The notes: a model not told the origin generated them from the sequence alone. A stretch of DNA of 35,716 bases from Cellulomonas sp. (GCA_031178625.1 JAPSIR010000009.1:1-35716); one strand, 5' to 3'. Positions 1 through 7,317 are shown, numbered from the stretch's first letter. Made by a program: numbers and translations.

Positions 1-161
1 GCGAGGTACGGCCCGCCGTCGTGCGTGATCTCCAGCTCCTGCGTGAAGGCGCTCTCCTCCACGCCGGGGTACCCGACGACACCCTCGCCGCGCCAGCGGC
101 CGACCAGCCAGGCGAGCGGGTAGACCTCGGGCGCCAGTCCCTCGGGCAGCACGAACGGCAC
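1..161 (-). CDS. Nitrobindin-like FABP/THAP4 heme-binding family protein (N-terminal part)
   Basis: The gene runs off the left edge, so only the first 53 residues are visible. They contain LAWLVGRWRGEG followed by a YPGVEE segment, which is the opening strand and loop of the ten-stranded beta-barrel of the nitrobindin family (FABP-like, formerly DUF1794, about 160-200 residues). Family members bind ferric heme and M. tuberculosis Rv0813c is the nearest familiar relative; a peroxynitrite-isomerase role is proposed for the family, but the heme-ligand histidine lies outside this window. The GTG start at 161 is set by a strong GAGGAGG at 166-172, five nt upstream. It lies in the same orientation as the small membrane gene at 273-380. 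Confidence 0.8.
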   Translation of the reverse strand, partial: MPFVLPEGLAPEVYPLAWLVGRWRGEGVVGYPGVEESAFTQELEITHDGGPYL

Positions 162-272
162 GTTGCCTCCTCGACTCGGACGTCGGCTCGCCCCGGGCGC
201 CGGGTCCGCTCGGACGCCGGCGGCGCGGGCGGCCGACCGGTCACCCGCGCGGGTGCACGACCCGCGGACGGC

Positions 273-380
273 TCAGCGCTGGCCCTTGTACAGGCGGTAG
301 ACGACGAAGCACGCGAACCACGCGATGATGATCGTGGCCACCACGAGCAGGCCGATGAAGATGCCCTCGAGCGCAGTCAT
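273..380 (-). CDS. 35-residue single-pass membrane protein
   Basis: This short ORF encodes MTALEGIFIGLLVVATIII followed by a few hydrophobic residues and the basic tail YRLYKGQR. One transmembrane helix spans about residues 6-28, with a positively charged C-terminus that should face the cytoplasm. I do not recognise a named family. The gene is supported by its promoter: TAGGAT at 387-392 sits exactly six nt before the ATG, as in a leaderless actinobacterial transcript. It is sandwiched between the nitrobindin gene and the divergent DsrE gene, so a role as a small membrane partner of either is possible but unproven. Confidence 0.7.
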   Translation of the reverse strand: MTALEGIFIGLLVVATIIIAWFACFVVYRLYKGQR

Positions 381-386
381 GCACCG

Positions 387-392
387 ATCCTA
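387..392 (-). promoter_or_regulatory. -10 element of a predicted leaderless promoter
   Basis: TAGGAT is followed by six nt and then the ATG of the 35-residue membrane protein. This places the expected transcription start on or next to the start codon. No clear -35 is seen. Confidence 0.6.
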
Positions 393-453
393 ACGACCGA
401 TGCGGTGCGCCTCTTCCCGACACGGTCCCCCACACCCCGGGCCGCCCGTTCCC

Positions 454-459
454 TACGCT
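454..459 (+). promoter_or_regulatory. -10 element of a predicted leaderless promoter
   Basis: TACGCT is followed by six nt and then the GTG of the DsrE-like gene. There is no Shine-Dalgarno sequence in between, so the spacing also decides the start codon. Confidence 0.6.
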
Positions 460-465
460 GGCCCC

Positions 466-837
466 GTGACCGCGACCCCGCGCCCTCTCGTCGTCAAGAC
501 CACCGCCGGTGCCGAGCGCCCGGAGGCGACCAACCAGGCGTTCACCGTCGCCGCCGCGGCCGTGGCGGCGGGCGCCGACGTGAGCCTGTGGCTCACGGGC
601 GAGTCCGCGTGGTTCGCGCTGCCCGGCCGCGCGGGCGACCTCGTGCTCGAGCACGCCACGCCGCTGCCGGAGCTGCTCGACCTGCTGCTCGCGGAGGGCC
701 GCGTCACCGTCTGCACGCAGTGCGCCGCGCGACGCGGCATCACCGCCGACGCCGTCCTGCCCGGGGTGCGCGTCGCGGGCGCCGCCGTGTTCGTGGAGGA
801 GACGCTGCGCCCCGAGGCGCAGGCGCTCGTGTACTGA
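466..837 (+). CDS. DsrE/DsrF-like family protein
   Basis: This 123-residue cytoplasmic protein has the compact alpha/beta layout of the DsrE/YchN family: strand LVVKTTAG, a helix with the NQAF motif typical of actinobacterial members, strand ADVSLWLTGESA, and a late strand VTVCTQC. Family members are small sulfur-relay or peroxiredoxin-like proteins that form homomultimers. The pair C83 and C86 (CTQC) is the obvious candidate for a redox-active or sulfur-carrying site. GTG at 466 is preferred over an upstream in-frame ATG at 400 because the upstream residues are low-complexity and a TANNNT hexamer ends six nt before the GTG. It is convergent with the membrane protein gene at 901-1635, across a hairpin. 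Confidence 0.75.
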   Translation: MTATPRPLVVKTTAGAERPEATNQAFTVAAAAVAAGADVSLWLTGESAWFALPGRAGDLVLEHATPLPELLDLLLAEGRVTVCTQCAARRGITADAVLPGVRVAGAAVFVEETLRPEAQALVY

Positions 838-848
838 CGCACCCGCTG

Positions 849-876
849 CCGGCACGCCCGCCCGCCGGCGTGCCGG
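849..876. terminator. Bidirectional hairpin terminator
   Basis: The perfect inverted repeat CCGGCACGCC / GGCGTGCCGG (10-bp stem, 8-nt loop) lies between the convergent stop codons at 837 and 901. It has no T-tract, which is usual in this GC range. Confidence 0.7.
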
Positions 877-900
877 TCGCCGACCTGCGCCGCCGCGGCC

Positions 901-1635
901 TCAGCCGGCGAGGACGCGCCCGGCGACGTAGACCAGCACGCCGCTGACCGTCACCGGCAGCACCGAGACGGCGACCGACGGCAGCCGTCGCGCCAGCGCG
1001 GGGACCCGGTCGAACAGCGCGTGCATCGCGGCGACGAGCACGCCCACGCCGAACCCGAGCACGGCCCCCGTGGACACCTCGACGGTCGGCAGCAGCGCGC
1101 CGACGAGCGTCCCGCCGCCGGTCGCCGCGACGACGGTCAGCAGGTAGACGAGCCACGTGCGCAGGTGCAGCGCGACGACCGCGGAGCCCAGCGCGAGCGC
1201 CACGGCGCCGCCCACCACGAGCGCGGCACCGCCGTCGACGCGCGCCGTCGCGACCCAGCCGGTCGCGCACACCGCGAGGACCGTGCCGGCGACGGTGCCG
1301 GAGACCGACTCCACGAGGCGCACGCGCCCGTCGCGCCGCAGCAGCTCGTTGACGAACGCGAGCACGACCGCCCCCGCGAACACCACGGGCATGTGCTGCA
1401 GGTACGGCTGCAGGGGCGTGTACGTCACGGCGGCGACGGCCCCGAGGCCGCCGAGCGCGACGACGGCCGTCGACCCCGGCGCGAACGGCAGGCCGGCGAG
1501 CGCGGGCCAGCCGGCGGCCAGCGCGAGCACGAGCAGCGCCGCGAGACCGGCCAGCGGGAGGACGTCGAGGAACCCCGCGACCGCGACGACGGCCGCGAGC
1601 ACGGCCGTCAGGACGGACCGCGTCTGCACGCTCAC
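901..1635 (-). CDS. Multi-pass integral membrane protein (Rv0817c-position)
   Basis: The 244-residue product is almost entirely hydrophobic, with about seven to eight predicted membrane spans starting at VLTAVLAAVVAVAGF. A more polar segment, YTPLQPYLQHMP followed by VNELLRRDGR, lies about one third of the way in. I cannot assign a catalytic family. Its position next to a GlnR-type regulator and near a nitrobindin gene matches the place of Rv0817c in M. tuberculosis, but I judge that by gene order and not by sequence. The GTG at 1635 is used here; a second GTG two codons later is equally possible. No ribosome-binding site stands out. Codon usage and GC match the neighbours. Confidence 0.6.
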   Translation of the reverse strand: MSVQTRSVLTAVLAAVVAVAGFLDVLPLAGLAALLVLALAAGWPALAGLPFAPGSTAVVALGGLGAVAAVTYTPLQPYLQHMPVVFAGAVVLAFVNELLRRDGRVRLVESVSGTVAGTVLAVCATGWVATARVDGGAALVVGGAVALALGSAVVALHLRTWLVYLLTVVAATGGGTLVGALLPTVEVSTGAVLGFGVGVLVAAMHALFDRVPALARRLPSVAVSVLPVTVSGVLVYVAGRVLAG

Positions 1636-1798
1636 GGCAGCACCGGGACGCTCGCCGGGGACGACGCCGGCAGCGGCGGGCACCCCGGGGCGGGCGCGGG
1701 CCTGCGGGGACGGCGGACGGCCGGGCGGTTCAGCACGCCGGGGATTCTCGCAGACACCGCCCCTCGGTCGGTCGACGCGACCCCGCCGGAGCACGCGG

Positions 1799-1804
1799 TA
1801 GCGT
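1799..1804 (+). promoter_or_regulatory. -10 element upstream of glnR
   Basis: TAGCGT is followed by about 30 nt that contain the ribosome-binding site AGGAGGTGA (1822-1830). glnR therefore has a short conventional leader, unlike the leaderless genes nearby. Confidence 0.5.
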
Positions 1805-1833
1805 GTCCCCACTCGCACGCCAGGAGGTGACAG

Positions 1834-2559
1834 GTGGCGGATCTGCTGCTGCTCACGCCTGCGTCCGGTGGTTCGGCACAGGTGCTGCCCGCCCTGGGGC
1901 TCCTGTCCCACCGGGTCAGGGTCCTGCCCGTCGAGCCGTCCGCCCTCGTGGACGCACCGGACGCGGACATCGTCGTGCTCGACGCGCGCCGCGACCTCGT
2001 GACGGCGCGGACCACGTGCCGGCTGCTGCGCGCCACCGGCCTCACCGTGCCGCTGGTCCTCGTGCTCACCGAGGGCGGCCTGACGGTCGTCACCGCCGAG
2101 TGGGGCGCGGACGACATCGTGCTCGAGCACGCGACGCCCGCCGAGGTCGAGACGCGGTTCCGGCTCGTCATGGAGCGCGCGGCGACGGCGTCGTTCGACG
2201 ACGCCCCGCAGGAGATTTCGTCGGGCGAGCTGACGATCGACGCCGGCGGCTACACCGCCCGCCTGCGCGGCCGCCCGCTCGACCTGACCTACAAGGAGTT
2301 CGAGCTCCTCAAGTACCTGGTGCAGCACCCGGGCCGCGTGTTCACGCGCGCCCAGCTGCTGCAGGAGGTCTGGGGCTACGACTACTACGGGGGCACCCGC
2401 ACGGTCGACGTCCACGTGCGGCGCCTGCGCGCCAAGCTCGGGCCCGAGCACGAGCAGCTGATCGGTACCGTGCGCAACGTCGGCTACCGGTTCGACCCGC
2501 CGAAGGACCGCCGCGGCCAGGACGACCGCGCCGACGTCCCGGAGCCGGCCGGCGCCTGA
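1834..2559 (+). CDS. glnR: GlnR-type OmpR-family nitrogen regulator
   Basis: This 241-residue protein is an atypical response regulator. The N-terminal receiver-like domain (about 1-115) carries the conserved Asp at D50 in the strand VLDARRDL but lacks the acidic pair that normally coordinates magnesium, as in other GlnR proteins. The C-terminal winged helix (about 130-228) contains [13 protein letters not shown], the recognition region [20 protein letters not shown] and the wing ending [10 protein letters not shown]. In Streptomyces and Mycobacterium, GlnR (Rv0818) controls ammonium assimilation genes. The GTG start follows AGGAGGTGA by three nt. The short C-terminal tail is acidic and probably disordered. 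Confidence 0.85.
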   Translation: MADLLLLTPASGGSAQVLPALGLLSHRVRVLPVEPSALVDAPDADIVVLDARRDLVTARTTCRLLRATGLTVPLVLVLTEGGLTVVTAEWGADDIVLEHATPAEVETRFRLVMERAATASFDDAPQEISSGELTIDAGGYTARLRGRPLDLTYKEFELLKYLVQHPGRVFTRAQLLQEVWGYDYYGGTRTVDVHVRRLRAKLGPEHEQLIGTVRNVGYRFDPPKDRRGQDDRADVPEPAGA

Positions 2560-2611
2560 CCCGCGCCGCCCGCGACCCGGCCTCGCGGGGCCGCGGCCGG
2601 GTCGGGGCAGG

Positions 2612-2617
2612 TACGCT
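2612..2617 (+). promoter_or_regulatory. -10 element upstream of the nhaA leader
   Basis: TACGCT lies 66 nt before the nhaA GTG. Transcription from it would start near 2624 and would include the structured leader at 2624-2675. Confidence 0.5.
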
Positions 2618-2623
2618 GAACCC

Positions 2624-2675
2624 CCGGTGCGCCGGGAAGTCTGGTCGGCAACGACTCGACCGACCCCTCCGGAGG
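2624..2675 (+). promoter_or_regulatory. Candidate structured 5' leader of nhaA with alternative pairings
   Basis: Three local pairings are visible: CCGG 2624-2627 with CCGG 2632-2635 around a TGCG loop; GGTCGG 2643-2648 with CCGACC 2660-2665; and, in competition with both, GCCG 2631-2634 with CGGC 2646-2649. The Shine-Dalgarno GGAGG (2671-2675) directly follows its complement CCTCC (2666-2670). Mutually exclusive stems in front of a Na+/H+ antiporter suggest an ion- or pH-sensing leader. I do not assign it to a named riboswitch class. Confidence 0.45.
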
Positions 2676-2683
2676 ACCCGCCC

Positions 2684-4108
2684 GTGCCCACGCCCCCCGC
2701 CGAGCCCCGCACGCTCTTCTCGACCCTCACGCCGGGCAGCGAGCGCAACCTCGCCGACACGCTGCGGGACGAGCGCACCGGCGGCCTGCTGCTGCTGGCC
2801 GGCGCCGTCGTCGCGCTGCTGTGGGCGAACCTGGCGCCGGACTCGTACGAGGCGGTGAGCGGCACGGTCGTCGGGCCGGCTGCGCTGCACCTCGACCTCG
2901 ACCTGGCGCACTGGGCGGCCGACGGGCTGCTCGCGATCTTCTTCTTCGTCGTCGGCCTCGAGCTCAAGCGCGAGATGGTCGTCGGCGAGCTGCGGCACGT
3001 CGCCACGGCGGCGCTGCCGGCGGCCGCCGCGGTCGGGGGCATGGTCGTGCCCGCGGGCATCTACCTGCTGGTCAACACGACCATGGCGAACGGCCACCCG
3101 GCGGGGTGGGCGGTGCCGACCGCCACGGACATCGCGTTCGCCGTCGGGGTGCTGGCCATCGTGGGCCGCGGCGTGCCGGTGGCCCTGCGCGCGTTCCTGC
3201 TGACGCTCGCGGTGGTCGACGACCTGCTCGCGATCGTCATCATCGCGGTCGGATACACCGACACCGTCGCGATCGGCCTCATGCTGGCGTCGTTCGGCTG
3301 CGTGGCCGTGTTCGCGGTCGCGCTGCGCCGCGGGATCCGCACGCCGTTCCTGCTGGTGCCGCTCGCCCTGGCCGCGTGGGCGCTGCTGCACGCGTCCGGT
3401 GTCCACGCGACGATCGCCGGCGTGCTGCTCGGCTTCGCGGTGCCGGCGGCGGTCGGGACGGCGGGGCGCGCGGCCGCGGGTGCGTCCGCCCCGGCGGACG
3501 ACCACGGCGACGAGTCGCTCGCCGAGCGCTACGAGCACCTGTGGCGGCCGGTGTCCGCCGGGTTCGCCGTGCCGGTCTTCGCCCTCTTCGCCGCCGGCGT
3601 CACGGTCGAGGCCGCGACGTTCGGCGCCACCTTCACCGAGCCCGTGGGCCTGGGCGTCGTCCTCGGCCTCGTCCTCGGCAAGCCGCTCGGCATCGTCGGC
3701 GCCACGTGGCTGGTCTCGCGGTTCACCCGTGCACGCCTCGCGCCCGGCCTCGGCTGGTGGGACGTCGCGGGCGTCGGGCTGCTCGCCGGCATCGGCTTCA
3801 CCGTCTCCCTGCTGGTCGGCTCGCTCGCGTTCGGCACCGGGACGGTCCTCGACGACCACGTCGTCGTCGGCGTGCTCGCCGCGTCGCTCCTCGCGGCGCT
3901 GTGCGGCGGCGCGGTCCTGGCCTGGCGCGGGCGCGTGCACACCGCCCGGGCCGCCCACGCGGCGCGACCGGACGCGGCCGACCGCGCCGCCACGGCCGCG
4001 ACGACGCCGCAGAGCCCGCCGGTGGCCTACGACACCGCCGTGCCGGCACCGGACGCCGCCGTCCCGGACGCCGCCGAGGGTGGCCACGAGCCGGGGGCGA
4101 CCCGGTAG
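2684..4108 (+). CDS. nhaA: Na+/H+ antiporter NhaA
   Basis: This 474-residue inner-membrane protein exchanges cytoplasmic Na+ for external protons and protects against salt and alkaline stress. The family signatures are present: FFFVVGLELKREM near residues 87-99, TATDIAFAVG with D149, and VVDDLLAIV with the ion-binding pair D179/D180 (D133, D163 and D164 in E. coli numbering), then a late lysine in LGKPLG. About 12 membrane spans are expected, and a 70-residue low-complexity Ala/Pro/Asp tail follows the last one. The GTG start is set by GGAGGA at 2671-2676. The gene breaks the otherwise mycobacterial gene order. Its stop codon TAG is part of a -10-like hexamer for the next gene. Confidence 0.93.
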   Translation: MPTPPAEPRTLFSTLTPGSERNLADTLRDERTGGLLLLAGAVVALLWANLAPDSYEAVSGTVVGPAALHLDLDLAHWAADGLLAIFFFVVGLELKREMVVGELRHVATAALPAAAAVGGMVVPAGIYLLVNTTMANGHPAGWAVPTATDIAFAVGVLAIVGRGVPVALRAFLLTLAVVDDLLAIVIIAVGYTDTVAIGLMLASFGCVAVFAVALRRGIRTPFLLVPLALAAWALLHASGVHATIAGVLLGFAVPAAVGTAGRAAAGASAPADDHGDESLAERYEHLWRPVSAGFAVPVFALFAAGVTVEAATFGATFTEPVGLGVVLGLVLGKPLGIVGATWLVSRFTRARLAPGLGWWDVAGVGLLAGIGFTVSLLVGSLAFGTGTVLDDHVVVGVLAASLLAALCGGAVLAWRGRVHTARAAHAARPDAADRAATAATTPQSPPVAYDTAVPAPDAAVPDAAEGGHEPGATR

Positions 4109-4111
4109 GTT
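4106..4111 (+). promoter_or_regulatory. Possible -10 element overlapping the nhaA stop codon
   Basis: TAGGTT begins with the nhaA TAG and lies eight nt before the ATG of the hydrolase. The spacing is slightly longer than at the other leaderless genes here, so the call is weaker. Confidence 0.35.
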
Positions 4112-4119
4112 CGCACCCG

Positions 4120-5070
4120 ATGACCACCGTCGACTCCGCCGCGCTGCTCTTCGACGGCCCCTGGCAGCACCGCTTCGTCACCGCGAACGGCGCCCGGTTC
4201 CACGTGACCGTGACGGGCGAGCAGGACGCACCCCTCGTCCTGCTGCTGCACGGCGTGCCGCAGTTCTGGTGGGCGTGGCGCCACCAGCTGCCGCTGCTCG
4301 CCGCGGCGGGCTACCGCGTCGCCGCCATGGACCTGCGCGGCACCGGCGGCTCCGACAAGCCGCCGCAGGGCTACGACGTGCCGACGCTCGCCGCGGACGC
4401 GGCCGGCGTCATCCGGTCGCTCGGCGAGTCCGACGCCGTCGTCGTCGGCAGCGGCACCGGCGGGGACGTCGCGTGGGCCACCGCGGCGGCCCACCCCGAC
4501 GTCGTGCGCGCCGTCGGCGTGCTGGCCTGCTCCCACCCGCTCGACCGGGTGGTCGAGCCGCGCAGCACGCCGCACGCCGCGGCGGCGGCGCTGCTGGCCT
4601 TCACGCAGCTGCCGTCCCTGCCGGAGCGCGCGGTCGTCGAGGGCGACCTCGTCGAGCGCATGTTCACGCAGTGGGGCGGCATCCCCGGACGCCCGGACGC
4701 GTCCGCCGTCGACACGTACCGCCGCGCGCTGCGGGTGCCGTTCGCCGCGCACAGCCAGCTGGAGCAGGTGCGGTGGCTCGTCCGCTCGACACCGCGGCCC
4801 GACGGGCGCCGCTACCGCGCCGCGCTGCGCGCCGCCCGGCCCGTCCCCGTGCTGCAGGTGCACGGCGCGCGCGACGGCCTGCGCCCGGCGGCGCACGCGC
4901 CGCTGCGACCCCCGACGCGCGCGCTCGCGGCGCCGTACCGGTACGAGCTGCTGCGCAGCGGCGGGCACTTCCTCACCGACCAGGCGCCCGAGCAGGTGGG
5001 CGAGCTGCTCGTCGACTGGCTCGCGGAGGTCGACGGCGCCCGCGCCCGCGAGCGTCGGCCCGGCGGCTGA
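4120..5070 (+). CDS. Alpha/beta hydrolase, epoxide-hydrolase-like, lacking the usual nucleophile
   Basis: The 316-residue protein has the fold of the epoxide hydrolase/EphE group. The oxyanion-hole motif HGVPQFWWAWR lies at residues 44-54, DLRGTGGSDKP at 71-81, and the late acid (VHGARDG) and His (SGGHFLTDQ) are present. The nucleophile elbow, normally GHDWGG in epoxide hydrolases or GxSxG in esterases, reads GSGTGG at 110-115. A glycine therefore stands where Asp or Ser should be, and S111 is one position off. The enzyme may be inactive, a binding protein, or use another residue. It lies beside nth, as EphE (Rv3670) lies near nth in M. tuberculosis. The last 12 bases of the gene, including the stop, are tandemly duplicated (5059-5082). 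Confidence 0.8.
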   Translation: MTTVDSAALLFDGPWQHRFVTANGARFHVTVTGEQDAPLVLLLHGVPQFWWAWRHQLPLLAAAGYRVAAMDLRGTGGSDKPPQGYDVPTLAADAAGVIRSLGESDAVVVGSGTGGDVAWATAAAHPDVVRAVGVLACSHPLDRVVEPRSTPHAAAAALLAFTQLPSLPERAVVEGDLVERMFTQWGGIPGRPDASAVDTYRRALRVPFAAHSQLEQVRWLVRSTPRPDGRRYRAALRAARPVPVLQVHGARDGLRPAAHAPLRPPTRALAAPYRYELLRSGGHFLTDQAPEQVGELLVDWLAEVDGARARERRPGG

Positions 5071-5115
5071 CCCGGCGGCTGACCCGTCGACGTGCGACCC
5101 GTCGGCCCGTGACGC

Positions 5116-5814
5116 TCAGCCCTTGAGCATCGCGGCGGCGCGCACGGGGTCGTCCTCCCCGATGCCCGCCGACGGGCACAGCGCGGCGACCGGGCACGCC
5201 CCGCACGCCGGCCGCCGGGCGAAGCACGTCCGCCGCCCGTGGAAGATCAGCCGGTGGCAGGCCATGGTCCACACGCGCCGCTCGAGCAGCCCCTGCAGGT
5301 CCTTCTCGACCACGAGCGGGTCCTCGCTGGTGGTGTAGCCCAGCCGCTTCGACAGCCGCGCGACGTGCGTGTCCACGGTGATGCCCGGGATGCCGAAGGC
5401 GTTGCCGAGCACCACGTTCGCGGTCTTGCGCCCGACGCCCGGCAGCGTGACGAGGTCGTCGAGCCGTCGCGGGACCTGCCCGCCGAACCGCTCGACGAGC
5501 GCCTGCCCGATGCCGAGGACGGCCCGCGACTTCGCCCGGAAGAACCCCGTGGGTCGCAGGATGTCCTCGAGCTCGCGCACGTCGGCGCCGGCCATCGCCA
5601 CGGCGTCCGGGTACCGCGCGAACAGCTCGGGCGTGGTCTGGTTGACCCGCACGTCCGTGGTCTGCGCCGAGAGCACGGTGGCGATCAGCAGCTCGAACGG
5701 GTCGCGGAAGTCGAGCTCGCAGCGCGCGTCCGGGTACCGCTCGGCGAGCGCCCGGTCGACGCGTCGGGCCCGTCGCGTCAGCGCGAGCGGGGTCTCCTGG
5801 CGGCTGAGGTCCAC
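5116..5814 (-). CDS. nth: Endonuclease III, [4Fe-4S] DNA glycosylase/AP lyase
   Basis: Nth removes oxidised pyrimidines and cleaves the abasic site in base-excision repair. The 232-residue protein shows the helix-hairpin-helix [12 protein letters not shown] with the Schiff-base lysine K130, the catalytic aspartate D148 in VDTHV, and the iron-sulfur loop C197-X6-C204-X2-C207-X5-C213. Length and all key residues fit a functional enzyme. The start is GTG at 5814. It is convergent with the hydrolase and divergent from the coiled-coil gene at 5976, the same order as in M. tuberculosis, where nth is followed by Rv3675 and crp. Confidence 0.95.
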   Translation of the reverse strand: MDLSRQETPLALTRRARRVDRALAERYPDARCELDFRDPFELLIATVLSAQTTDVRVNQTTPELFARYPDAVAMAGADVRELEDILRPTGFFRAKSRAVLGIGQALVERFGGQVPRRLDDLVTLPGVGRKTANVVLGNAFGIPGITVDTHVARLSKRLGYTTSEDPLVVEKDLQGLLERRVWTMACHRLIFHGRRTCFARRPACGACPVAALCPSAGIGEDDPVRAAAMLKG

Positions 5815-5939
5815 GCGGGCAGGCTACGCCGCCCACCGCGCGGGCACACCGGTGGTGCGTCGCGCGGCCCGCGCCGCGCCCGCCACGGCCCGGCGCTGGT
5901 CTGGGCGGGTGACGTGCGCCGCACCGGGTGCCGGATCGT

Positions 5940-5967
5940 TCAAGTGCGGGGCGACGAGGTCCGATCT
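5940..5967 (+). promoter_or_regulatory. Possible FliA/WhiG-type promoter
   Basis: TCAA (5940-5943), a 16-nt spacer and TCCGATCT (5960-5967) resemble the FliA/WhiG pattern TAAA-N15/16-GCCGATAA. The start codon follows at 5976. The core CCGAT matches but the flanks do not, so this is tentative. Confidence 0.3.
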
Positions 5968-5975
5968 GCTCCCAC

Positions 5976-6392
5976 GTGACGTCCCGCGTCGAGCACCCGC
6001 TCCACGACCTCCGGCAGGAGCGGCGTGCGCTGCGTGCCGAACGTGCACGCGTCGGCTGGTGGCGCCGCGTCGTGCGTGCGCGGATGGATCTCGTCGTCGC
6101 GAGCGCCGCGCGGCCCGACGACCTGGGCGCCGGCATGACGTTCAGCCTGCCCGTCGACGTCGCGCTCGAGGTGCCCCGCCCGGCGGAGCTGCAGCGCGCG
6201 CTCGACGGCACCGACGCCGGGCGCGAGGTCGGCGTGCTGCCTGCCCTGCGCGACCTCGACGCACGCCTCGCCCGCTACGAGGAGGGCGTCGAGCAGGCGC
6301 TGCGCCGTGTCACGGACCGGCTCGTCGAGCGCGTCGCACGCGACCCCGGCGCCATGACGGAGCTGCTGCCGGGGACCGCCGGGCACGGCTGA
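5976..6392 (+). CDS. Two-helix coiled-coil protein, weakly RsiG-like
   Basis: The 138-residue soluble protein has two charged amphipathic helices, one around residues 5-40 (LRAERARVGWWRRVVRARMD) and one around 90-125 (LPALRDLDARLARYEEGVEQ onward), joined by a polar linker. The first helix resembles the RsiG pattern E-X3-S-X2-R-X3-Q-X3-D: the R and D positions fit, S is replaced by G, and E and Q by R. RsiG is a Streptomyces anti-sigma factor that binds WhiG with c-di-GMP. The match is by eye and partial, so a plain coiled-coil of unknown function is equally possible. GTG at 5976 is chosen over the in-frame ATG at 5928, whose extra residues are low-complexity. Confidence 0.55.
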   Translation: MTSRVEHPLHDLRQERRALRAERARVGWWRRVVRARMDLVVASAARPDDLGAGMTFSLPVDVALEVPRPAELQRALDGTDAGREVGVLPALRDLDARLARYEEGVEQALRRVTDRLVERVARDPGAMTELLPGTAGHG

Positions 6393-6430
6393 GGTGCGGG
6401 CACCCGCCGTCGCCGTCGCGTCCGCGACCA

Positions 6431-6457
6431 CGTCGCGCGCCGCCCCGACGCGCGACG
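6431..6457 (+). terminator. Hairpin after the coiled-coil gene
   Basis: CGTCGCGCG / CGCGCGACG forms a perfect 9-bp stem around a 9-nt loop, 38 nt after the stop codon at 6392. It separates that gene from crp, which is on the same strand. Confidence 0.5.
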
Positions 6458-6631
6458 GGGCGTCGATGCGGCAGACTGGCGGGTGACAGCAGGGGCGGGT
6501 ACGACCGCACGCACCGTCCCCGCCGCGACGTCACGCGCACGCGCCGGGCGTCGCCGCGTGGCCGGCACGACCCGTGCCGACGAAGGTGCGGGAGGCAGGC
6601 CGGCAAGGTCCGGGAGAGGGAAGGTGCCGCC

Positions 6632-7309
6632 GTGGCGGATGACATCGTGCTGACGGCCCCGCTGTTCGCGGGTCTGGAAGCGGAGTCGTCGGACGCGCTG
6701 ATCGCGTCGATGAAGGAGATCGACGCCGCTCGGGGCGACGTGCTGTTCCACGAGGGTGAGCCGGGCGACCGCCTCTACGTCGTGCGGGAGGGCAAGATCA
6801 AGCTCGGCCGGCGCTCGAACGACGGCCGCGAGAACCTGCTCGCCGTGCTCGGCCCGGGCGAGATGTTCGGCGAGCTGTCGCTGTTCGACCCGGGCCCGCG
6901 CACCGCGACCGCGACCGTCGTCGCCGACGCCGTCGTGCTCGAGCTCGGCCACCCGGACCTCATCCGCTGGCTCGAGGACAAGCCGACGGTCGCCGAGCAC
7001 CTGCTGCAGGCGCTCGCCCGCCGGCTGCGCCGCACCAACGAGGCGCTCGCGGACCTCGTGTTCTCGGACGTGCCGGGGCGCGTCGCGAAGGCCCTGCTCG
7101 ACCTGTCGACGCGGTTCGGCCAAGAGGTCGACGAGGGCATCCGCGTCGCGCACGACCTCACGCAGGAGGAGCTCGCCCAGCTCGTCGGGGCGTCGCGCGA
7201 GACCGTGAACAAGGCGCTCGCCGACTTCGCCGCGCGCGGCTGGGTCCGCCGCGAGGGCCGCGCGGTCGTGCTCCTCGACGTCGACCGCCTGGAGCGGCGC
7301 GCTCGCTGA
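6632..7309 (+). CDS. crp: Crp-family cAMP-responsive global regulator
   Basis: This 225-residue protein is a clear ortholog of M. tuberculosis Crp (Rv3676) and Corynebacterium GlxR. The cyclic-nucleotide-binding domain holds the phosphate-binding cassette FGELSLFDPGPRTATAT with E81, R90 and T91. The helix-turn-helix lies at about 173-205 (LTQEELAQLVGASRETVNKA). Crp proteins dimerise, bind cAMP and act on TGTGA-N6-TCACA-like sites; I do not see such a site in its own upstream 239 nt. The GTG start is preceded by GGGAGAGGGAAGG. The upstream stretch 6393-6631 is long and holds a terminator hairpin but no clear promoter hexamer. Confidence 0.95.
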   Translation: MADDIVLTAPLFAGLEAESSDALIASMKEIDAARGDVLFHEGEPGDRLYVVREGKIKLGRRSNDGRENLLAVLGPGEMFGELSLFDPGPRTATATVVADAVVLELGHPDLIRWLEDKPTVAEHLLQALARRLRRTNEALADLVFSDVPGRVAKALLDLSTRFGQEVDEGIRVAHDLTQEELAQLVGASRETVNKALADFAARGWVRREGRAVVLLDVDRLERRAR

Positions 7310-7317
7310 CCGTGCGG

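Noticed and set aside
5059-5082. 12-bp tandem duplication CCCGGCGGCTGA at the hydrolase stop
   Set aside because: It repeats the stop codon without altering the product and is probably simple slippage; noted only in the gene entry.
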